Shown in pieces: positions 36,267 to 47,786 of a stretch of 64,000 bases of DNA. Each line of letters starts with the position of its first letter. Position 1 is the stretch's first letter. Both the position numbers and the translations under genes were made by a program. The notes beneath the pieces are model-generated. The model was not told the DNA's origin and did no database searches. It saw nothing but the letters and a program-made list of their open reading frames with translations. Source of the DNA: Synaphobranchus kaupii (lineage: Eukaryota > Chordata > Actinopteri > Anguilliformes > Synaphobranchidae); the NCBI GenBank assembly GCA_029718625.1, contig CM056379.1:59981626-60045625 (forward strand), written 5' to 3'.

Positions 36267-36897
36267 TGCTGGTCTCCCTCTTTGTGGTTAAAGCAGTTTA
36301 TCCAGCTAGCTAAACAATCAAATATGCCCAGAAAGACTCTTAGATCGAAGGGGTTGCGTTGTCTTTGAGTTTACTGAGAGACGTAACTTGACTGTGAAAC
36401 TGAAACACAAATTAATACAAAAATGTCCATGAATAAAGGCTCTTAAAACATACATCGCCTTATAACCAAAATTATCTTCACAGAAATATTGGAATCAGAG
36501 TACATACATGTATACAGATGGCATGAACAGCATGTATTTTTATCCATCAGCTATACACTGGTAGCTAAGCTAATGGATTTGTTTCATGCTAACTGAGAAA
36601 ACCGCAATTTTAAAGTAGAAAATGAACAATATTTACGTTCCACAATCACAATAGATGAATACCTATGAGATATCAACTTACGGATATGGCCTTCGATAGC
36701 TTCTACAGAAGAAAATGTTCTACCACAGAGCATAGAAATGCGAGTAGCCTGCAGCACCGGCCATGTTTTTCTCCACTAACGCAAAAGTGAAACTTAACTT
36801 TAAACTGCATTTTCACTCTATTAAACTGAGTATTAAACTGAAGAATATTAAATATATTAGTGCATTTCTTAGGACATGGCATACAGAGGCCATGACA
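36267..36897 (-). repeat. BEL 5' LTR
   Basis: 631 bp, the upstream LTR in element sense. It is followed leftward by the leader and the gag ATG at 36137. Confidence 0.93.
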
Positions 36898-38312
36898 CTT
36901 AATATAAAGGAGGTTGCGGTGGTCAGTCAGGACAAGAAATGGTTTACCTGCCCCCTCCAGCCAGTGCCGCCACTCCTACAATGCAAGCTTGATCGCTAAC
37001 AACTCCCGGTCCCCGACGTCATAATTACGTTCTGCCGGGGTGAGTCTCCGGGAGAAGTAGGCACATGGATGCAATTTGCTGTCCTGGGCTGCCCGCTGTG
37101 ACAGGACCGCCCCTACACCAGTGTCGGAGGCGTCTACCTCGACGACAAACTGGCGATCGGGGTCCGGATGGCAGAGGATGGGGGCCGTGGAGAACCGGGT
37201 CTTGAGGAGGTTGAATGTCTGTTGAGCCTCGAAACTCCAACGGAAAGGGACTAAGGTGGAGGTTAATTTTGTGAGTGGAGCCGCGATAACGCTGTAATTG
37301 CGAATAAAGCGGCGATAGAAATTTGCAAAACCCAGGAACTGTTGTAGGTGCTTACGTGTGGCCGGTTGGGGCCAGTCGGTGACGGCTTGAATCTTAGCAG
37401 GATCCGCTCGGATCCTCCCCTCCTCCACGATGAAACCCAGGAATGGAACTGATGAGGCGTGAAAACTGCACTTCTCAGCCTTGACAGTTTATTCTCCAGG
37501 AGTCTTTGGAGAACCTGACGGACATGGATTACGTGCTCCTGGGGATTTTTAGAAAAGATTAGTATATCATCGATATATACAAACACTGTCCCACCCAGGA
37601 GATCCCGCAGCATGTCATTAACCATGGACTGGAACACAGCTGGAGCGTTAGTCAAACCGAACGGGACCACCAGGTATTCAAAGTGTCCGAGGGGGGTGTT
37701 AAACGCCGTCTTCCATTCATCCCCCTCTCAGATACGGACAAGGTGGTAGGCGTTGCGGAGATCCAGTTTAGTAAACACAGTGGAATCATGTAGGGGTTCA
37801 AAAGCAGAATTAATCAATGGCAGAGGATATTGGTTATGTACAGTAATCTCATTCAGGCCTCGGTAGTCGATGCACGGTCGGAGCGAACCATCTTTCTTTG
37901 CCACGAAGAAAAACCCCGCCCCCACCGGAGATGAAGAGGGACGAATAATACCTGACGCCAGGGAATCATGAATATAGGCTTCCATGGAAGCCTACTCGGG
38001 ACCAGACAGGCTGTAGAGACGACCGGATGGCAACTTCGCACTGGCCAGTAGGTTGATGCAGCAGTCGTAGGGCCTATGGGGAGGCAAAGACACAGCACGG
38101 GATTTACTGAAAACTTGTGACAAATCATGATACTGATGAGGTACACAGGATAGATCTGGTTCAGGAGTGTAATGGGAGGCCCAGCCCGCCCCCGATGGTG
38201 GTAGGGCCAAGCGGAGGCAGTTAGCCAAGCAGTGTGAACTCCAATCCTGTACTTGTGCCGTGCGCCAGTTGATGTGCGGATTATGAGTACGCAGCCAGAT
38301 TTGGCCGAGCAC
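36898..38312 (-). pseudogene. Gypsy-3 reverse transcriptase and RNase H
   Basis: Minus-strand pieces in order: linker ([20 protein letters not shown], 38312-37992), RT fingers ([20 protein letters not shown], 37985-37728; then a stop where the family has a coding residue), palm ([17 protein letters not shown] and the intact catalytic [12 protein letters not shown], 37670-37520), a frameshift near 37495, connection ([16 protein letters not shown]) and RNase H ([18 protein letters not shown], 37428-36976). A stop falls after LLAIKLAL at 36976. The BEL element cuts the rest at 36898; integrase resumes at 29628. Confidence 0.9.
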
Positions 38313-39633
38313 CAGGGGAGATTGAGTAGAATGAATTAGGTAGAATTGGATCTTCTCTCGATGATTTCCTGAGTTGGAGAGGAATGGTAGAGTGTGTGAC
38401 TTGACCTAGAATTCTTCCATCCAGGGCGAGTGCAGTGATAGGGGCAGACAGTGGTTCCACCGGTATCCCGGTTTTCTTGATGAAATTGGAATCAATGAAG
38501 TTGGCGTCGGCTCCCGAGTCGACCAGCGCCAGCAAAGACGCGACTTGAGTATTCCACAAAAAGGTTGCCTTCAGTTCAACCCGGTTCTGAGCAGAGTGAA
38601 TGGTGGAGATAGGGCTCGCCAGCACGCCTAGTCTTACTGGCGAGCCATGTCTTTTGGGACGAATCGGACAAGAGGCTAAGTGATGATCAGGATTGCCACA
38701 GTACAGACAGGAATTGGTGCGAATTCTCCGGCGCCGCTCCTCAGCATCAATGGACACTTTACCCAGTTGCATGGGATCTCCCTCCGATTGGTTAAACGTG
38801 GAGGTGGATGGTTTGCTGGAAGGCGAAGATGTACGAGCGCGGAATGCGGTAAACGGAGTGTGCGGCTGGCCCTTCTTCCTCTCCCGGGCCCGGAGACGGT
38901 TGTCAATGGAGATGGCAAGGCTGATGAGGCTATTCAGCGAACTGGACTCTTCGCGGGTTGCCAGCTGATCCTTCAGTTCCTCGCTCAGGGCTTGCAAGAA
39001 GGACCCCTGGAGGGCGGTGTCATTCCATCCCGCTTCCGCTGCCAAGGTACGGAACTGGACCGCCATCTCCGCGACACTGCGGCTGCCCTGGCGTATCTGG
39101 AGTAGGCGCTGGGTGGCATCCCGTCTGCAGACCGGATGGTCAAACACCCGATGCATCTCAGCAGTGAAGGAGGCGAAGTGAAAACAGGCGGGTGATTGAC
39201 TCTCCCACAGTGTAGTAGCCCACTCCCAAGCACTCCCTCCCAAACTGCTCATCAGAAAAGCGATTTTGCTTGAATCCGTGGCAAAGGAGGCAGGCTGGAT
39301 GCGGAACACGATGTCACATTGGAGGAGAAACTCACGGCACTTTCCCAGGTCCCCTAGGTAACGCTCAGGGTGTTGTACTCGCGGTTCCTGGCCAGAGAGA
39401 GGCGGTGACGCTGCGGGCTGCAGCTCCGGGGCAGGTGGTGCAGGACTGGCGTGAGCCCACGGAAGATGGAGATGAACCACCATCTGGCCCATCATCGAAC
39501 CCATCTGACTCATTTGGTCCGAGAGATTCTTCAGAGTCTCCTGGACGTCATCCATGCGATGGCTCAGTTGATCGCTCACAGCGTTCTGGCAGGCGAGAGC
39601 GTGATGGACCTGATCCAAGTCGGCTGAGTCCAT
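38281..39633 (-). pseudogene. Gypsy-3 gag and protease
   Basis: ATG at 39633 (MDSADLDQVHHALACQ), only 17 bases inside the 5' LTR. The open frame runs 450 codons: coiled N terminus, capsid (FLLQCDIVFRIQPASFA, AWEWATTLWESQSPACF), zinc knuckle CLYCGNPDHHLASC (CX2CX4HX4C) and a retropepsin with the active site ALVDSGADANFID (Asp-Ser-Gly intact), stopping at 38281. The RT linker continues in another frame from 38312, so a frameshift separates protease from RT. Gag-protease alone looks undamaged. Confidence 0.9.
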
Positions 39634-39650
39634 AGTTGGCCAGTTCGTTC

Positions 39651-40612
39651 TGTTACGGTTCCGAGTATGAACTGGACTCAAATACACGACTCAATACACA
39701 GGTAGTTCAATAACTCTAATAATTTATTGCTTCGACCAGAATTCCTCCTGAAGCATAGGGAGAACAAGAATAGACAGACAATCAGGGAATGAGTTCAGCA
39801 GGGGATCAGCAGGAACGGGGAGGCCAGGGACTGGTGGTGGTGGCAGGGATCCGGACAGGCTGAGCAGAGGAGGAGCGGGGAGCGGGAGACAGTGCAGAGC
39901 AGAGTGGCAGGAACAGCTGCAGGTTAGCAGAGCTGGGGTCCCGGCTGGACGTGCACACAGCAGCAGGTTGGCAGCAGCAGCAGCACAAGCAGGAGGCACG
40001 CACCGCCGCCGGTTAGCAGAGCTGGAGCACCGGCTGGATGCACACACAGCAGCTGGTTGGCAGGAATAGCAGCACAAGCAGGATATATGAACAACTGCAG
40101 GCTGGTAGACTCAGAGCAGACAAAAGTTAGTACAGCGAGGCAGGACAGACTGAACAGCATGTTTGCGCCATTCCTGGCGAGAGCTGATCAAAGCTGGACA
40201 GAGCTGGAAATGGCGAGTTAACGCAGAATGCAAGACAAGGCTTTTAAAGTTGGCAAGACAGGACTAGATACAATGTATCCACGAGACAAGACCAGAGAGT
40301 TACTACAAAGAGACTTAACGAACTGGCACAGGACAAAGAACACCGGGTGACTAAATACAAACATTAACAAGTATCAATTAGGTGCCGCGTGCAAATGTAT
40401 GCGTGAGTGATTAACGGAGCAGAGAGTGTTTGGGATGCATGCGGAAGGGAGGAAAGGGATAGGCGGATAACGAGTAGTGGAACAGAGTGACACGAAAGGG
40501 AAAACCACGCCCAACCTGCAGCACGAGGGAAACAAACAGGAAAAAACAAACATGATACGAGAAGGAACAAGTAAACCACGAGACACAACAGGACGGGAGT
40601 GAGAACATCACA
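39651..40612 (-). repeat. Gypsy-3 5' LTR (complete)
   Basis: 962 bp, TGTTACGG to CATCACA on the plus strand, then the ctgag duplication. It is the reference for the damaged copy at 27647. Confidence 0.92.
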
Positions 40613-40990
40613 CTGAGTTGATTATATACTGTACCTCAGATTTTTTCCAGTTCTTATGCAACATTATTGTTCAGTGTCCCCCAGTTAGGGCGTTGGGGGT
40701 TCAAATAGGTTAACTAAAACTACCTTCAACAAAACAAAACAATAGATAAATAAGAATAAAGTACAGAATATAGTTCTTATGAAAAGTTTTGAAAAGACAA
40801 AAAGACAGTGAGGGGGGTGAATACTAAATTGCAATAACAATTCATTTTAGACTAGAAAAGATCACATTTCCTATATGTAACACAACTTCCGGTGGAAACC
40901 ACACACACTTCCGGTTTCTAATCGGAATACAGATATTGTTAATGGTTGAACAGATACAGATACAGATAGTGGCATCGCTGCACACCCCTA
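40613..40990. other. Right end of hAT-bounded block
   Basis: Starts with the ctgag duplication (40613-40617) and ends with the inverted terminus cacaccccta. No coding sequence seen. Confidence 0.75.
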
Positions 40991-42880
40991 GTAGCCGCCC
41001 CTATCATAGCCCTTACTAAAAAAGCATCATCTGCTCGGTTCCATTGGAACTCTAGGGCTGAGGCAGCATTCGCAGAGCTCAAAAAGAGGTTTAGCTCCAA
41101 ACCCATCCTGATAACCCCCAATCCCTCCCTCCACTTTGTGGTAGAGGTGGATGCATCAGAGCTGGGAGTAGGAGCTATTTTATCTCAGCATTCTCCGCTG
41201 GACCGCAAACTGCACTCATGCGCGTATTTCTCTCATGCCCTAACATCCACCGAGAGAACTTACGATGTAGGGGACCGGGAGCTGTTGGCGGTCAAATTGG
41301 CATTGAAGGAGTGGCGCCATTGGCTGGAGAGAGCCGAGCACCCTTTCACAGTCTGGACCGACTATAAAAATTTGGAGTACATCCAACAGACCAAGAAGCG
41401 GATGGGCTTTATTCTTCGCCCGGTTTAGATTTCTTCTAACCTACTGACCCGGGTCGAAGAATATTAAACCGGATGCGCTGTCACGCATTTTCGACTGCTC
41501 CGATAAGGAACTGTGTCCTGAGCCCATCGTGCCTATTTCCCAGATTGTGGCCCCGGTGATGTGGGTGATTGAGGCAGCCGTGCAGGAGGCGTTGCGCTCC
41601 GACCCAGGCCCAGGTGGGGGTCTGCCCCACTGCCTGTTTGTCCCGCCCCGGTTGAGATCTTGGGTTCTCCAGTGGGGTCACGCCTCACAGTTGGCGGCCC
41701 ATCTTGGCGTCCACCGGACGAAGGAATTTGTGTCTTGCCGCTTTTGGTGGCCTAAATTAGAGAGTGATGTGTGGGAATTTGTTGCCGCTTGTGCGGTTTG
41801 TGCCCACGACAAGGGCTCGCGGCTCCCATCCTCGGGCCTCCTACGCCCTCTACCCATGCCCAGTCGTCCCTGGAGCCTCTCGTCACCGGCTTGCCGGCGT
41901 CCCAGGGTAACACAGTGATCCTGGTAGTGGTGGATAGGTTCTCAAAGGCAGCCCACTTCATCTGCTATTCAAACTGCTATCAGCACCAGAGACAGCTCAG
42001 CTGATGGTGGACCACACCCCTAGACGTGGTGTCTGACCGCAGCCCCCAATTCGCTGCAAGGTTTTGGCACTCTTTCTGTGCTGTACTGGGTGTGTCTGTC
42101 AGCCTGTCTTCTGGTTTCCATCCAGAGACTAATGGACAGAAGAAGCGCACGAACCAGACCCTGGAGAGCACCCTTCGGTGCCTAGCTGCTTCCAGTCGCC
42201 ATCTCGCCTGAGAGGAGTACGCTCATAACACCTTGCGTAACGCCTCCACAGGTCTCTCTCATTTTGAAGCTTAGCTGGAGTATCAGCCCCCCTTGTTTCC
42301 TGAGCTGGAGAGAGATGTGGAGGTACCTTCCGCCGGCTCCTTCGTTTGTAGGTGTCGAGCGGTCTGGAGGTGCATGCGCGCCTCTCTTCTCTGCGCCTCG
42401 GCCAAACAGAAGGTGGTGGCTGACAGGCGTCGCCGCTCGGGTCCCTCTTTCTGGGTGGGGTAACGAGTGTGGCTGGCCCCTGCGAGTGGAGTCCCGCAAA
42501 CTCGCGCCGCGATTTGTGGGCCCTTTTAAGATAATCCGCAAAATTAACCCAGTCACTGTTCGCCTTCAGCTGCCACGCTCGATGCGTATCCATCCCACCT
42601 TCCACGTGTCGCGATTGAAGCCGGTGCTTGTGAGTCCCCTCGCCCCGGTAGACAAACCGCCACCTTGCCCCCGGTTCCTGGAAGGAGGCCCGGTTTATAC
42701 CATTTGGCACATTTTGGCCGAGAGACATGTGGGCAGAGGCATCCAGTTCTTAGTAGACTGGGAGGGTTACGGCCCTGAGGAGCGCTGCTGGGTCCCCTCC
42801 AAGAACATCCTGGACCCAGCACTCATTAGGGACTTCTGCAGAGATAAGGATCGTCTGGGGTCGTCCCTTAGAGGGAGGGT
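40991..42880 (+). pseudogene. Gypsy-2 RNase H, integrase and chromodomain
   Basis: Continuation of the 24.5-25.7 kb half. RNase H ([20 protein letters not shown], 41125-41428) is followed by a frame break. Integrase pieces: VLQWGHASQLAAHLGVH with RFWWPKLESDVWEFVAACAV (41529-41918), [19 protein letters not shown] (about 41900-41960), then [14 protein letters not shown] (42024-42070), where the family's Asp-Arg-Gly is Asp-Arg-Ser, and [19 protein letters not shown], where the usual Glu is Lys. The C terminus at 42264-42870 has the chromodomain [19 protein letters not shown], which binds modified histone tails. Multiple shifts and two altered integrase core positions make it dead. Confidence 0.9.
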
Positions 42881-42882
42881 CC

Positions 42883-43528
42883 TGTCATGGTTTTTAGCAG
42901 CCTCCTTTTATTTCTGCAGTCGTTCTTCCTCGGAGTGGCACGAGGGCGCTATTGCTTCCATCATCCGTTCCGGCCTTTTGTTCCCTCTCATAATTATTCC
43001 CACACACCCGTTTTAGGTTTCCTATGGGCTATTTAAACACGGTTCTTCCTTCTTCCGGTGCTTCGATATTGTCATTGCTATTTGACTTACAAGCCAGTAA
43101 GGTATGGGATCAAAGCGACCACTTCACTTTTACGTTTTACTTAAAAGTAACGCGGGACTTGCTTTAGTGGTTTTGGAGTTCCTTCATAGGTTTTGTTTTC
43201 TCTTCTGCTACTTCTGTTCCTCGTTTTGGTTTGCCCCTCTGTTTCCTCTGTTACCTTTCTTTTACACCTCTTTATTGTGTGTTTACTCATGTGTACAGTG
43301 TGAGGTGTTTCTTCTTTCTTTTCTCTACTAGGATCTCGAGTTCACCCTCTTATTTGGGTTGTTCTTATTTGGCTTATGCCAGGAGTTTTTTTCCATTCTT
43401 TATTTTTTGTGCCTATTTCCCTCTCGTTGTGCGGATCTGTCCGCTTTAGTGGTGTATCACTACGGTGTACACTTTTAGATCCCTTGGCTGTCGCGCCTGG
43501 TCCTCCAAACCTGACACTCCCCCTCACA
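42883..43528 (+). repeat. Gypsy-2 3' LTR
   Basis: 646 bp, TGTCATGG to CCCTCACA, preceded by the purine tract gagggagggtcc (42871-42882). The family also provides the solo LTR at 48342-49059 and the fragment at 7260. Confidence 0.88.
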
Positions 43529-43976
43529 AATATATTGAAGGCATACTGAACTTTCTTAGAATATAATGTAGTATAGCTACCTGCTCCAGTTGTCAGCAAC
43601 TGGCCAACGAAGAATGACGTTTTTTCTCTCTCCATTCACTCCCATTGCATTGCATTGGGTATTTCACAAAACAGGATTACTGAGTTAAACCCAGAACAGC
43701 TCATTTTACTTCAGTCTACGTTGCAGATATGGGAGGGTTCCGGGTTTTACTAGTGCATTTATCCAGATAACTCACTAATTCTGCTTTGTTTAAAACCCCC
43801 CTGGTTTCAAAAGCACACTTTTAGCACATAAACGAATGCAAACAATGCGGATTATGCCAATATAAAATCACGACATCAAGAACTGTACATTTGAAAAGAT
43901 AAAAAGCTCCATTCATGATATTTTACACTTTTTCCAAACAAAGGTTTGGAAGAAGATTAATTTGTTAGCTTATTAA

Positions 43977-46900
43977 CCTCTTCCTACCGAGGGCAAAATA
44001 GGCCAATTTTTGCCTGTTTTCACTAGTGACAAACAAAGGTAGTTATCTCAAAAACTATAAATGGTACAAATATGGTTCATGGCTTTTATTAAAGCAGACA
44101 CCTGCAGTATTACAACTAAGCAGTGAGAACTCATATAAATCCAGTTTTTGATACTTAACTACAACAATTTCTGTACAGAAAATATAAAAAAACTAAAAAA
44201 CGGGTACCTACATTCAAGTTTAAGAATTTTTACCTGATGAGCTACAAATGCAATCAAGGAAATGACTCCTCTATCTGATTCATCAATATGCTGCCTACCT
44301 CTGGTAACAATCTGGTGTCAATATCTCAAACCATTCAAATTTTACAGGGTTTTTTTCAGGTGAACCTTTTTCGTTATCCAAATGGTGCCAAATGTGCCAA
44401 AAATGGCAATGTTCCAGAAAGGTCTCAATATGATTTATTTTTTAGGTTTTTACAATAAAATGAGATAATTTGTCAATATTGGCAATAAAAGTTCATTTTT
44501 AGACGTGTTCTTGGTGCTCTTCATATTACACAACTAACTACCCAAGGTTACAAAAAGCTGTCAAAACCCATGTAGCAGCACAGTGAATCTTGTGTATATC
44601 ACCAGAGCCCCATTAGCCAGAAATGAGTCCAGGAATGTGCAAACAGGTTTTCAAATGAATAATGGGAATAGTATGAAACTTCCCTACACATTACTGCTTG
44701 CCAGTCCTGTCCTTTATTCTGTTGCCACCTCCTATGACAGGGACGTTGGGGTTGGGTTTTAGGAGGCAAAACTTTATACATGACAAACATATATCAACTA
44801 TATACAAGTGCACTAAGGTGTACTACTAAAAGTGCAGTGGATAAAAAAATCAAAAGTCCACCAGTTTCCTAGATAAAAAATAAAAACACCCCTGCTGTAA
44901 CAAATAAAAAGATCCTTGCCCTCTAATTGCTGAAGTTACCGTATTTACACAAAGAAAGTACAAAATGGCAGGGTCCAAAAAGCCAAAAAAAATGAACTAA
45001 AAACAAAAAAAGGCAAAGGATCAAAACATGGGGGTGGACGGTGAGGAGAAATTATTTAAGCATTCATACAGAAGCCATTTAGACTACACATTCCCTCAGG
45101 AGAGCAATCTGCATCATTACAAACCCCACTAACCCTGTCCATGGAATTGTCCACCATGTTGATATACCCATTAGTCCCCCTTATACAACAACAATCAACA
45201 ATAATAATAATAAACAAGTACTCCCTCATGTTATCATGTTCTCTCCCTCATACCATGCATAAATTACCATTTTGTTTACCTGCACAGCCTTCTGTACTGC
45301 ATACAAAACAATTTACTCATGTGGAACAATGACTTTACTAAACACTTCCAGAAGCCATTTCACACTCAAAAAAATCGATTTAGTAGCTCATCTCAGACAC
45401 AAATAGATAGCTAGCTGCTTGTTACCTGTAATTTTGCTTGCTAGCTTGCCACTGTAAAGGTAATACTATCTATATTAATTTAGCTGAGAGGGACCGATTT
45501 TATGCATAAGTATATAAGGTTAGTTAGCTTCACAGAAGAAACACAGGGATTCACGCATTGCAGCTAAATTTCCTTCGATGCTTCCACCAAACTTACCAGC
45601 TCCACAAACATCTGTGTTGTTGGCAACGCCACGTAACACGTGCGAGTTTGTAAACACAGACAATACACCCTAAGTTTACTTCATAAATTATTTATCATAC
45701 CGTTGGAATGTGCAATTTGTAATATTAATTGTATGAAAAACAATAAAATACAGTTGACACAATGTAATTACGAACGCGCATGGCATTGCGTGAATTCACA
45801 CTGGTATATCGAGAAAATCTGTAATACCACCAGCCCTAACGACGTTACCTGCCATGGCGAAATTCAATGCGTTTATAGCATAACACTGTTAGTATGATAA
45901 AACAACTTACATGTCAGCAACATCATCTCGGTCATCAGTGGATTCAGCGTCACTGAGACAGGATGAGTCTCCCTCGGCAAAAACATCTTCTGGCTTATCC
46001 AGTTCGTCCAGCACTTGGTGCACGGATAAACGCCTAAAAAATCTCGACATAACTACACAAAAACTGTCTCAAAAATACTCTAAAGTAAAAAAATGTAACT
46101 GCGGGCCTTACCTAATTAATTGTGCTTTGCTAAACGGAATGTAGCGAGCTACGCTACAAGGTAAAAACACTGCGCCATCTTGGTTCGATAATTACGCGTG
46201 GGTTGGCACTTCCTCATACGCACGGCAGGATTTCCTTTTTTACGACGGCTATTGTATTCAATAGCCGGCTTGTTTCAAAGATAAGAGTCTTGGCTATTTC
46301 CTGGAATATTTGACAGACAGTTTTAAAACCCAATGGAAAGCAAATAATACTCAGAGTGGAGGCGGGTGGAAGACGGTTTTTCCCACTTCAGATAGGCCTA
46401 TTGTGCTATCAGTCAAAGAAATACACCCAATTGACGACGGTTTTGCATAAATCTCTGCAAGCATGTTCAAAACTACTCTGGCTAACATAAACTAAGCCAT
46501 GGGATTGGTACTCCAGAAACTGGCTGAGTTTCACAACGCCAAAGTGAACACAGCCGAACGAGTAGTAATCAAGTGCAAAAAAGCACAAGTCGGTTTAAAA
46601 TTGGAAAAAAATAATGTACAGCCGTATGAAAGTTTTAAAGTATTTTTTCTTGAAGCCTAAAGGTATAATGATTTTTCAAACCAAAGTTTTGTGAAATACA
46701 ATTAAGCAGAACAGTTTACCAGCACATTGTTTATGGTGTGACATCAAGCTGCAATACATGTTTGAGAATTAGGTCCGAGTTTCCAACGTTATTTACGAAG
46801 TTTTATCCCGACGTTTTGGGCTTAAAAACCACTTTCCCAGAAGGAATGGATATATCTTAAGGATATTTAATCAAAATATTGAGGTGAGCAGTTTATTATA

Positions 46901-46982
46901 TATTATTAAATTAATGAAATGTATAATGTAATAATTTCCATCACGCCGGCGTTACCGCTAGGGGGCGTTTGGCAGCAAGAGG
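43977..46982 (-). mobile_element. piggyBac-like transposon (decayed)
   Basis: TTAA flanks both sides (43973-43976 and 46983-46986). Termini CCTCTTCCTACCGAGG and (inverted) CCTCTTGCTGCCAAAC share a roughly 13-bp repeat with two mismatches. TTAA plus a 13-bp CC-starting terminus is the piggyBac pattern. The minus strand has a recognisable first transposase exon at 45911-46050. The catalytic exons are not recognisable, so the copy is dead or gutted. Confidence 0.8.
45911..46050 (-). pseudogene. piggyBac transposase first exon
   Basis: Minus-strand ATG at 46050 gives MSRFFRRLSVHQVLDELD followed by an acidic run (EGDSSCLSDAESTDDRDD). The exon ends at a strong splice donor, GTAAGT, at 45910-45905. 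Basic start, VLDxL motif and acidic stretch match the N terminus of PGBD-type piggyBac transposases. No DDD catalytic core was found on the minus strand between 45900 and 43980, so this is the only recognisable coding remnant. The plus-strand frame over the same bases is a shadow. Confidence 0.6.
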
Positions 46983-47406
46983 TTAACTTCCTTGTTTCAT
47001 TCTTGCACCCATAACGGTCGCACTCACTTCCTGAAGCGTGTGTAAGTAAACAACCTGAGCAGCAAAGAAGCTAGCAACAGTTGCTAGTTCTCAGAAAATA
47101 GTTCTTCAAAATCAAATAAATCAAAAGTTGGTTCAAAAGTTTCAAACGTACGGTTCTTGATGTCGTGAATTTTTACATCGTTATAATCCACGTTGTTTGC
47201 ATCCGTTTATGTGCTAAAAGTGTGCTTTTGAGACCTGTTTCGCCATGCAATGAGAGTGAATGGAGAGAGAAAAAATGTCATTCTTCGTTGGACAGTTGCT
47301 AACCACTGGAGCAAGTCATGAGGGTGAGCTTGAATATTACCACTCATATCGGAGCCAGGTAGCTATACAACATTATGTTCTAACAAAGTTCAGTATGCCT
47401 TTAAAA

Positions 47407-47786
47407 TATTACAGATTTATTGATGACATTTTTTATATTTTTGATGGTACTCCTGATGAGATGAATGAACAGCTTCCAGAGGAGCTTGCATTTTACTTGT
47501 GATCATAGTAAGGAAAAGGTTCATTTTCTTGATATGTAGGTCATAGAAATTGAGGTTGCCCTGTATACAGAAAGGGCACAGAAAGAAACACACTGCTATT
47601 GACTAGTGTACGCTTCATTGAAAAAAGGCTTGCCTAAAAGTCAATTTTATAGACTTTGTAGACGTTGTCAAACAACACAGGATTTCATAGCAAAAGCAGA
47701 AGAGATTAAATCCAGATTCCTCCAAAGGGTTTACCCATTTGATTGTATTGAACAAGCTTTGAGACTGTTCTAAAAATACCTGTACT
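47407..47786 (+). pseudogene. Penelope-like reverse transcriptase, 3' part
   Basis: Plus-strand reading shows RFIDDIFYIFDGT at 47412-47450, the catalytic IDD of a Penelope-type RT. A stop near 47500 and several more follow. KKGLPKSQFYRLCRRCQ and RFLQRVYPFDCIEQAL (about 47620-47765) are the typical post-RT segment. The upstream RT and any N terminus are missing. The coding sequence stops at 47786, where Gypsy-4 is inserted, and resumes at 53545 with the linker to the endonuclease. Confidence 0.8.

Larger units (their letters stand above)
29629..36897 (-). mobile_element. BEL/Pao retrotransposon, nearly intact
   Basis: 7,269 bp. LTRs at 29629-30269 and 36267-36897 start TGCTGGTCTCC and end ATGACA on the plus strand. 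Flanks are cttaata on both sides (29622-29628 and 36898-36904), a 5-7 bp duplication whose exact length is blurred by bases shared with the LTR edge. One minus-strand gag-pol frame of about 1,940 codons has a single nonsense codon and a single frameshift. The LTRs differ at roughly ten positions plus two short indels by eye. This is the youngest-looking large element here. Confidence 0.95.
27647..40612 (-). mobile_element. Gypsy-3: minus-strand gypsy holding a BEL element
   Basis: LTR-related repeats at 27647-28454 and 39651-40612 start TGTTACGGTTCCGA. The outer flanks are ctgag on both sides (27642-27646 and 40613-40617), a 5-bp target duplication. Coding on the minus strand runs gag-protease (39633-38281), RT and RNase H (38312-36898), then integrase (29628-28464). 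A BEL/Pao element at 29629-36897 separates RNase H from integrase. Without it the element is about 5.7 kb. Confidence 0.93.
25741..40990. mobile_element. 15.25-kb hAT-bounded insertion block
   Basis: Left end TAGGGGTGTGCCCG and right end (inverted) TAGGGGTGTGCAGC share 11 bp of terminal inverted repeat. The flanking 8-mers, gtagctgc and gtagccgc, differ at one base and join the two halves of Gypsy-2 in the right order. These are hAT features. About 1.6 kb of the block is its own sequence (25741-26709, 27347-27641, 40618-40990) with no recognisable transposase, so it is a non-autonomous or gutted hAT. The rest is nested insertions. Confidence 0.85.
24530..43528 (+). mobile_element. Gypsy-2: 5'-truncated chromodomain gypsy, split
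   Basis: A plus-strand Ty3/gypsy begins in the protease/RT linker at about 24530 and reads to the middle of the RT connection at 25740. It is interrupted by a 15,250-bp block and resumes at 40991, ending in a 3' LTR at 42883-43528. The 5' LTR, gag and most of the protease are missing. The interruption is bounded by gtagctgc (25733-25740) and gtagccgc (40991-40998). Confidence 0.92.
43529..47406. mobile_element. Element with long inverted arms, holding a piggyBac
   Basis: The arms at 43529-43895 and 47140-47406 are inverted copies. For example aaggcatactgaactttctt at the left returns as its complement near 47385-47402, and acgaagaatgacgttttttc returns near 47267-47287. The left arm has about 150 extra bp (43660-43800) and the right arm about 42 extra bp (47320-47362). 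Between the arms sits a TTAA-flanked piggyBac-like element. No transposase of the outer element is seen, and its class is unknown. Confidence 0.7.

Noticed and set aside
38680..39635. Plus-strand frames up to 141 codons
   Set aside because: They are opposite the Gypsy-3 gag gene with its zinc knuckle and protease; shadows.
43104..43449. Phe/Leu-rich frames suggesting membrane segments
   Set aside because: They sit in the pyrimidine-rich part of the Gypsy-2 3' LTR.
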